A stretch of 64,000 nt of DNA from an uncultured Collinsella sp. (GTDB lineage Bacteria > Actinomycetota > Coriobacteriia > Coriobacteriales > Coriobacteriaceae), in contig UQXA01000008.1 of NCBI GenBank assembly GCA_900544865.1, forward strand, positions 1 through 64,000. The letters are read 5' to 3'. Made by a program: the position numbers and the translations under genes. Of this stretch, positions 58,782 to 64,000 are shown piece by piece. Within the stretch, counting starts at the first letter, position 1. Each line of letters starts with the position of its first letter. The notes under the pieces were generated by a model. That model made no database searches. It was given only the letters and a program-made list of their open reading frames with translations, and was not told the origin of the DNA.

Positions 58782-59777
58782 ATGGGTGTTAACCTTTCCG
58801 GCCGTAGCTTCCTCAAGCTTCTCGACCTCACCACCGAGGAGATCGAGTACCTGCTCAAGCTCTCCAAGAACTTCAAGGATATGAAGCGCGCTGGCGTTCC
58901 GCACCGCTATCTCGAGGGCAAGAACATCGTTCTGCTCTTCCAGAAGACCTCTACTCGTACCCGCTGCGCCTTCGAGGTCGGCGGCATGGATCTGGGCATG
59001 GGCGTCACCTACCTCGATCCGGGTTCGTCGCAGATGGGCAAGAAGGAGTCCATCGAGGACACTGCCCGCGTTCTCGGCCGCATGTATGACGGCATCGAGT
59101 TCCGTGGCTTTGCCCAGGACGACGTCGAGGAGCTCGCTGCTAAGTCCGGCGTGCCCGTGTGGAACGGCCTGACCACCGAGTGGCACCCCACCCAGATGCT
59201 CGCCGACATCCTGACCGTCCAGGAGAACTTCAACTACGACATCAAGGGCAAGACCCTCGTCTTCATGGGCGACTGCAAGAACAATGTCGCTCGCTCCCTC
59301 ATGGTCGTCTGCTCCAAGCTCGGCATGAACTTCGTGGCCTGCGGCCCCGAGGAGTGCATGCCCGCTGACGACGTCATCGAGGCCTGCAAGCCCATCGCCG
59401 AGGCTAACGGCTGCACCATCAAGCTGACCACCGACGTCAAGGACGGCGTCACCGGTGCCGACGTTATCTACACCGACGTGTGGGTTTCCATGGGCGAGCC
59501 CGACGAGGTCTGGGCCGAGCGCATCGCTCAGCTCACCCCGTATCGTGTCACCTCCGAGGTCATGGCTATGGCCAACCCGGGTGCCATCTTCCTGCACTGC
59601 CTGCCCAGCTTCCACGACACCAACACCACCATTGGCGCCGAGAAGTGCGAGCAGTTCGGCATCACCGAGCAGGAGGTCACCGACGAGGTCTTCGAGAGCC
59701 CCGCTTCCAAGGTCTTCGACGAGGCCGAGAACCGCATGCACACCATCAAGGCTGTCATGTACGCCACGCTCAAGTAA
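58782..59777 (+). CDS. arcB: Ornithine carbamoyltransferase (catabolic)
   Basis: 331 residues. Carbamoyl-phosphate site FQKTSTRTRCAFE, NGLTTEWHPTQMLADILTVQ, VFMGDCKNNVARSLMV, and the ornithine loop FLHCLPSFHD. Position between arcA and an arcD-like carrier favours the catabolic direction (citrulline plus phosphate to ornithine plus carbamoyl phosphate). Carbamate kinase (arcC), which would complete the pathway, is not in the window. Ribosome site GAAAGGAA. Confidence 0.95.
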   Translation: MGVNLSGRSFLKLLDLTTEEIEYLLKLSKNFKDMKRAGVPHRYLEGKNIVLLFQKTSTRTRCAFEVGGMDLGMGVTYLDPGSSQMGKKESIEDTARVLGRMYDGIEFRGFAQDDVEELAAKSGVPVWNGLTTEWHPTQMLADILTVQENFNYDIKGKTLVFMGDCKNNVARSLMVVCSKLGMNFVACGPEECMPADDVIEACKPIAEANGCTIKLTTDVKDGVTGADVIYTDVWVSMGEPDEVWAERIAQLTPYRVTSEVMAMANPGAIFLHCLPSFHDTNTTIGAEKCEQFGITEQEVTDEVFESPASKVFDEAENRMHTIKAVMYATLK

Positions 59778-59792
59778 GAGCATCTAGCATCT

Positions 59793-59830
59793 CGCTCGGG
59801 GTGTATTGCTGCACACCCCGAGCGGTTTTA
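59793..59830 (+). terminator. Intrinsic terminator after arcB
   Basis: CGCTCGGGGTGT and ACACCCCGAGCG pair perfectly around ATTGCTGC, followed by GTTTTAT. arcD may be reached by read-through or its own promoter. Confidence 0.88.
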
Positions 59831-59924
59831 TCTGGTAATAATCTCGCATCAAGCGGCAGGCACGGCACGGAAGAGCCGCTTCTGGCGAGATCAGTAAATG
59901 ATTTATGAAGGGGGGATGAGAACT

Positions 59925-61403
59925 ATGACTGAGACCGCTAAGAAAAAGCGCGGTATGCCTTCATCGTTCACCATTCTTCTTGCTCTGCTGGCAATTGTCG
60001 CAGTGATTACCGTTATCGTCTCCGGCACGTCCGGCGGCGCGGTTACTGCCGCCCGTCTGAGCGATTTCTGCACCGCCCCGATTAAGGGCTTCGCTGACGC
60101 TCTGCCCGTCTGCCTCTTCGTTATGATCCTGGGCGGCTTCCTCGGTATGATGACCGAGACCGGCGCCCTGGACAACGGCATCGCCGTTCTGGTGCAGAAG
60201 CTTAAGGGCAACGAGATTATGCTCATTCCCGTGCTGATGCTCATCTTCTCCCTCGGTGGTACCACCTATGGTATGTGCGAGGAGACCGTTCCCTTCTACG
60301 CCCTGCTCGCCGCTACCATGATGGCCGCTGGCTTCGACCCCATGGTCGGTGCCGCTACCGTCCTGCTCGGCGCTGGCTGCGGCTGCCTGGGCTCCACGGT
60401 TAACCCGTTCGCCGTCGGCGCTGCCGTCGACGCTCTGACCGGCGTTGGCATTGAGGTCAACCAGTCCATCATCATCGGCCTCGGTGCCGTCCTGTGGATT
60501 GTCACTACCGCTATGTCCATCTTCTTCGTGATGAGCTACGCCAAGAAGGTCAAGGCTGACAAGGGTTCCACCATCCTGTCGATGCAGGAGCTCAAGGACG
60601 CCGAAGAGGCTCACGGCAAGGCTGCTTCCGAGGTCCACAAGGAGGTCAAGCTCACCGGTCGTCAGAAGGGTGTTCTGATTGCCTTCGCCTTCACCTTCGT
60701 CGTCATGATCGTCGGCTTCATTCCGCTGGCCGACCTCAACGAGGGCGTCGCTAACTTCTTCGACGCTGGCGCTGTCTACGACGCCGACGGTAACGCCGTC
60801 GTCCAGGGCTGGTCTGCCTTGATCACCGGCCTGCCCATTGGCCAGTGGTACTTCGACGAGGCTTCCACCTGGTTCTTCCTCATGGCCGTCCTGATCGGTA
60901 TCATCGGTGGCCTGTCCGAGAAGCAGATCGTTAACACCTTTATCACCGGCGCTGCCGACATGATGTCCGTTGTTCTCGTCATCGCCCTCGCCCGTGGTAT
61001 CTCCGTCCTCATGGCTAACACCGGCCTCGATGTCTTCGTCCTCGACGCTGCCGCCAATGCTCTGGCTGGCCTGTCCGGCGTGATCTTCGCTCCCATGAGC
61101 TTCCTGGTCTACTTCGGCCTGTCCTTCCTGATCCCCTCGACCTCCGGTATGGCCACCGTCTCCATGCCCATCATGGGACCGTTGGCTGTTAAGCTCGGCT
61201 TCTCGCCTGAGGTCATGGTCATGATCTTCTCCGCCGCCATCGGTGTCGTGAACCTGTTCACCCCGACCTCCGGCGCCATCATGGGCGGTCTCGCCCTGGC
61301 CAAGATCGAGTGGACGACCTGGCTCAAGTTTGCCCTTAAGCTCATCGTCGCGCTCTCTGTCGTCTGCGCCATCATCCTGACCGTCGCCTGCGTGTTGATC
61401 TAA
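59925..61403 (+). CDS. ArcD-like amino acid carrier (YfcC/DcuC-type)
   Basis: 492 residues from ATG 59925 (GAAGGGGGG upstream). About 12 membrane helices. Motifs typical of the YfcC/ArcD2-like family: GGFLGMMTETGALDNGIAVL, SLGGTTYGMCEETVPFYALL, GAGCGCLGSTVNPFAVGAAV, and STSGMATVSMPIMGPLAVKL. Probably exchanges arginine for ornithine; assignment rests on family and position after arcB. The central cytoplasmic loop (about 205-250) is long and charged. Confidence 0.85.
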   Translation: MTETAKKKRGMPSSFTILLALLAIVAVITVIVSGTSGGAVTAARLSDFCTAPIKGFADALPVCLFVMILGGFLGMMTETGALDNGIAVLVQKLKGNEIMLIPVLMLIFSLGGTTYGMCEETVPFYALLAATMMAAGFDPMVGAATVLLGAGCGCLGSTVNPFAVGAAVDALTGVGIEVNQSIIIGLGAVLWIVTTAMSIFFVMSYAKKVKADKGSTILSMQELKDAEEAHGKAASEVHKEVKLTGRQKGVLIAFAFTFVVMIVGFIPLADLNEGVANFFDAGAVYDADGNAVVQGWSALITGLPIGQWYFDEASTWFFLMAVLIGIIGGLSEKQIVNTFITGAADMMSVVLVIALARGISVLMANTGLDVFVLDAAANALAGLSGVIFAPMSFLVYFGLSFLIPSTSGMATVSMPIMGPLAVKLGFSPEVMVMIFSAAIGVVNLFTPTSGAIMGGLALAKIEWTTWLKFALKLIVALSVVCAIILTVACVLI

Positions 61404-61415
61404 GTACCCAACGGG

Positions 61416-61489
61416 TACCCCACGGAAACCTTGACGATCCTGTAGAGGATCACCTGGTCATCGTCTGTCCGGTGGGGTAAACCCACCGG
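61416..61489 (+). other. Switch-like folded region after arcD
   Basis: TACCCCAC (61416-61423) can pair with GTGGGGTA (61472-61479), enclosing a hairpin GATCCT-GTAG-AGGATC. Alternatively CCGGTGGG (61469-61476) pairs with CCCACCGG (61482-61489). The two are mutually exclusive. It may be the arcD terminator with a competing fold. Confidence 0.4.
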
Positions 61490-61505
61490 TAGACTCCTAC
61501 CTTTA

Positions 61506-61572
61506 GCCCCCTTCCGTTCCGTGCGCGGGAGGGGGCGCTCTTGTGTTCCGGCGTTTTACCAAACGCCGGAAC
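61506..61572. repeat. Two consecutive perfect hairpins after arcD
   Basis: GCCCCCTTCC/GGGAGGGGGC (61506-61536, one G-T pair), then GTTCCGGCGTTT/AAACGCCGGAAC (61545-61572, 12 bp, loop TACC). The first may end arcD transcription; T-runs are short. Confidence 0.6.
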
Positions 61573-61576
61573 CACT

Positions 61577-61692
61577 CGACGCTGCAAGCCCGCCAGAGCG
61601 GCAATCTGACGTTCAATCGTCGGGCATGGCCAAAAGGCCTATGCCCTCCTCTTTCACGTCACCTTGCTCGCTCTGGCGGGCTTTCGCTGACT
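61577..61692 (+). ncRNA. Structured intergenic element, family 1 copy 2
   Basis: Core 61586-61683 (98 nt). Outer stem AAGCCCGCCAGAGCG / CGCTCTGGCGGGCTT (perfect 15 bp), inner TGACGT/ACGTCA, apical GGGCATGGCC-AAAA-GGCCTATGCCC. Single-stranded segments (GCGGCAATC, TTCAATCGTC, CCTCCTCTTTC, CACCTTG) match copy 1 almost exactly while stem bases covary. Flanks TCGACGCTGCAA and TTTCGCTGAC are also shared. Confidence 0.65.
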
Positions 61693-61831
61693 TTTGCCCC
61701 ACCTGCGGCGTTGCCATTGTTGCTGCAGGGGGACAGCTTGCTCGCTCTGGTGCCTGTTCGCTGTCCGTTCTCTGCCCGCAACGTTTCTGCTGTTGGTGCA
61801 AAGGGGTCAGATTACTTTGCGCCAAAAGGGG

Positions 61832-61900
61832 AAGTTGCGGTGGAATAGTTCCTGTTTGGCCGTCTTGAGGGGTTAAACGGGAACTATTCCACCGCAACTT
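61832..61900. repeat. 25-bp palindromic element
   Basis: AAGTTGCGGTGGAATAGTTC and its reverse complement, each extended to 25 bases (one G-T pair), enclose a 19-base loop TGGCCGTCTTGAGGGGTTA. Not followed by a T-tract. Different from families 1 and 2. Lies ~110 bases before the DUF1846 gene. Confidence 0.6.
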
Positions 61901-62007
61901 ATCGATGGCGTGTTTGGTTGGTGCCCGTTGGCTGCTTGGGTGTTGGGAAGGGTCTGCTCCGTTATAATCGCCTAGAACATTAATTGGAAACGGGACGGGA
62001 GCCATAC

Positions 62008-63489
62008 ATGCGCCAGGGTTTCGACAACGCGAAGTATATCGAGCTGCAGGCTGCTCACATTAAGGAGCGCATCTCACAGTTTGGTGGCAAGCTCTATTTG
62101 GAGTTTGGCGGCAAGCTGTTCGATGACTATCATGCGAGCCGCGTGCTGCCGGGTTTTGAACCGGACAGCAAGTTCCGCATGCTCAAGAGCATCGCCGACG
62201 ATGTCGAGGTTATCATCGCGATCAACGCGAACCACATCGAGAAAAACAAGGCTCGTGGTGACCTCGGCATTACCTATGACGAGGATGTGCTGCGCCTGGT
62301 TGACCTGTTTCGCGGCAACGGCTTTGCTGTCGCGGCTGTGGTCATCACCCAGTACGCCGGCCAGCCCGCTGCCGATGTGTTCCGCAACCGTCTGAACGCG
62401 CTCGGTATTCCCGCCAAGCTGCACTATCCCATCGAGGGGTATCCGCACGATGTCGATCTGATCGTGTCCGACGATGGCTACGGCAAGAATGAGTTTGTCG
62501 AGACCACCCGACCGCTCGTCGTGGTCACTGCCCCCGGTCCTGGCTCGGGCAAGCTTGCCACCTGCCTGTCTCAGCTCTATCACGAGCACAAGCATGGCAC
62601 GGCCGCCGGCTATGCCAAGTTCGAGACCTTCCCTGTCTGGAATCTTCCTCTGACGCATCCGGTCAATATTGCCTACGAGGCCGCCACGGCTGACCTCGAC
62701 GATGCCAATATCATCGATTCGTTCCACCTTGAGGCCTACAACAAGACCACGGTCAACTACAACCGCGACGTCGAGGCCTTCCCGGTAGTCCGTGCCCTGA
62801 TGGAAAAGATCCTGGGCAAGAGCCCCTACCAGAGCCCTACGGACATGGGCGTCAATATGGTCGGCTTTGCCATCACCGATGACGATGCCTGCCGCGACGC
62901 TTCCAAGATGGAGATCGTCCGCCGCTACTTTACCGCGGTCGAAAATGTGCGCCGTACCGGCGTGGGCGATGAGCAAGTCGACCGTCTCAAGATTATTATG
63001 AAGAAAGCCGGCATCGATAAGAACTACTCACCGGCGCGCTCGGCAGCCCTCACCAGGGAGCAGCTGACGGGTGGTCCCGTGGGTGCCATGGTCATGCCCG
63101 ATGGCTCCGTGGTGACCGGCAAGACTTCCACGCGCCTGGGCGCCGCGAGCTCGCTCATCATGAATGCACTTAAGCATGTCTCGGGCGTCGACCTTGAGCT
63201 CGAGGTCATTAGCGATGAAGCGATCGAGCCCATCAGCAAGCTCAAGACGCATTTCCTGGGCAGCAAAAACCCGCGCCTCCACACCGACGAGACGCTTATG
63301 GCGCTGTCGATCACCTCGGCCACGAGTGAGACGGCCGCTCGCGTCCTTTCGGGCCTGGAGCAGCTGCGCGGTTGCGATGCCTTCTTTAGCGTGATTATCT
63401 CGCCGACGGACGAGACGGTACTGCGCAAACTGGGTATCAACGTGTGCTGCGAGCCCAAGTTTGAGCGCCGCGGTTTCTTCCATCGCTAA
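62008..63489 (+). CDS. DUF1846-family protein
   Basis: 493 residues from ATG 62008 (GACGGGAG upstream). DUF1846 hallmark stretches: GFDNAKYIELQAAHIKERIS, LYLEFGGKLFDDYHASRVLP, VVVTAPGPGSGKLATCLSQL (P-loop-like) and GKTSTRLGAASSLIMNALKH. Function is not established for the family, though the P-loop-like element suggests nucleotide binding. Single gene, strong terminator. Confidence 0.93.
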   Translation: MRQGFDNAKYIELQAAHIKERISQFGGKLYLEFGGKLFDDYHASRVLPGFEPDSKFRMLKSIADDVEVIIAINANHIEKNKARGDLGITYDEDVLRLVDLFRGNGFAVAAVVITQYAGQPAADVFRNRLNALGIPAKLHYPIEGYPHDVDLIVSDDGYGKNEFVETTRPLVVVTAPGPGSGKLATCLSQLYHEHKHGTAAGYAKFETFPVWNLPLTHPVNIAYEAATADLDDANIIDSFHLEAYNKTTVNYNRDVEAFPVVRALMEKILGKSPYQSPTDMGVNMVGFAITDDDACRDASKMEIVRRYFTAVENVRRTGVGDEQVDRLKIIMKKAGIDKNYSPARSAALTREQLTGGPVGAMVMPDGSVVTGKTSTRLGAASSLIMNALKHVSGVDLELEVISDEAIEPISKLKTHFLGSKNPRLHTDETLMALSITSATSETAARVLSGLEQLRGCDAFFSVIISPTDETVLRKLGINVCCEPKFERRGFFHR

Positions 63490-63523
63490 GTTTGAAGCAC
63501 CGCGGTAATTGCATTGCATTTTG

Positions 63524-63556
63524 GCCGTATCGGGTTAGCGCCCGGTACGGCTTTTT
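63524..63556 (+). terminator. Intrinsic terminator of the DUF1846 gene
   Basis: GCCGTATCGGG and CCCGGTACGGC (one G-T pair) around TTAGCG, then TTTTT. Confidence 0.9.
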
Positions 63557-63745
63557 GATCAATAAAGCGCCTATTTCGGCGAAAAATAGCTGTTTACCTG
63601 CCTAGAAACAATTTGAGCGGTATACAATAACCGTAACTGTTTCATCCTTAGCGGGATGCCGCATGATGGATATTACCTGCCATCGTGAGGTGTGTCGGTC
63701 GCGCACGGCGCGTTAGATGCTCGTGCTCGGTTTGAGGAGGCTGCT

Positions 63746-64000
63746 ATGGCGGGCAAGGGTCGTGCGAGTGTCAACGATATGAAGCGTGTCGAGGTGCTGG
63801 TGTTGATGGAGATCGACCAGCAAACCGAAGACAATGGCGGGCCGTATGGTTTCTCGCGCAAAACGCTTGCCGAGCGCGTGGGGGTTTCGCCGTATCGTGC
63901 CCGCGCCGCAATCGATCGCTTGGATTCCGAAGGCATGATTGATGTCGTCTCGCGTTATAGCGACGACGGCGGTCAGCTTGCAAATGGCATTTGCCTCACC
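63746..64000 (+). CDS. Partial winged-helix DNA-binding protein
   Basis: Start ATG 63746 behind GAGGAGG; runs off the right edge after 85 codons. Residues 12-60 look like a winged helix (MKRVEVLVLMEIDQ, then FSRKTLAERVGVSPYRARAA and IDRLDSEGMIDVVSRYS). Probably a transcriptional regulator; full length unknown. Confidence 0.75.
   Translation, partial: MAGKGRASVNDMKRVEVLVLMEIDQQTEDNGGPYGFSRKTLAERVGVSPYRARAAIDRLDSEGMIDVVSRYSDDGGQLANGICLT

Noticed and set aside
57360..59783. Long open frame (807 codons) on the minus strand across arcA copy 2 and arcB
   Set aside because: Same antisense artefact of strong codon bias; arcA and arcB on the plus strand have clear motifs and ribosome sites.
61684..61831. 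Small coding genes downstream of the family 1 element
   Set aside because: Open frames here (60-115 codons) overlap hairpins, have no ribosome sites and no recognisable protein pattern.
1..64000. tRNA, rRNA and CRISPR features
   Set aside because: Looked for cloverleaf arms, CCA-adjacent acceptor patterns and regular repeats with spacers; none seen by eye.

Overview
The window is GC-rich bacterial chromosome with densely packed genes on both strands. Gene content suggests a fermentative gut actinobacterium of the Coriobacteriia, probably Collinsella-like. This is an inference from gene families (L-lactate dehydrogenase, two acetate kinases plus phosphotransacetylase, arginine deiminase genes, acetylated diaminopimelate route, ECF transporter), not a database match. 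No rRNA, tRNA, CRISPR array, insertion sequence or phage gene was seen.

Layout. 1-2.5 kb: a partial acidic-tail protein, a membrane protein with a Ser/Thr/Gln tail, and a small unknown gene. 2.5-6.5 kb: a visibly AT-rich island with a DUF2087 DNA-binding protein, an MFS exporter, a B12-binding-type radical SAM protein with a PqqD/RRE-like C-terminus, and a 36-residue peptide, closed by a strong terminator. This looks like a small undescribed RiPP (modified peptide) locus. 6.6-14.3 kb: NAD synthetase, an aminotransferase, lactate dehydrogenase, an Mbeg1-like hydrolase, a nucleoid-associated protein and a Phd/RelE-type toxin-antitoxin pair. 14.3-20 kb: a lysine/diaminopimelate operon (fused lysA-dapA, dapB, dapH) behind a lysine riboswitch, divergent from an M20 deacetylase. 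19.9-24.6 kb: a HigBA pair, small membrane proteins, an XRE protein, a Ser/Thr kinase and a secreted wall hydrolase. 24.8-27.8 kb: a MOSC protein, then an ATP-grasp ligase plus aspartate racemase pair, probably for a D-Asp peptidoglycan bridge.

27.9-31.3 kb: a complete ECF transporter whose leader encodes a peptide with three consecutive Trp codons followed by an attenuator, which points to tryptophan uptake. 31.4-41 kb: C69 dipeptidase, lipid kinase, RNase D, Zn peptidase, xseAB, HIT protein, LysR and MFS. 41-45 kb: tandem ackA genes facing pta. 45-54 kb: UDP-galactopyranose mutase with a GT2 glycosyltransferase, then P1 peptidase, Maf, DJ-1, an RNA uracil methyltransferase and polyphosphate kinase. 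54-61.4 kb: the arginine deiminase region with two arcA copies that appear identical, an aminotransferase between them, arcB and an arcD-like carrier. 62-64 kb: a DUF1846 protein and a partial wHTH gene.

The most unusual non-coding features are two families of structured intergenic elements. A 98-nt element occurs twice (14.3 and 61.6 kb), with compensatory changes in its stems. A second element occurs as two opposed copies at 47.3-47.6 kb; each has a perfect but unrelated 20-29 bp outer stem around a conserved core.
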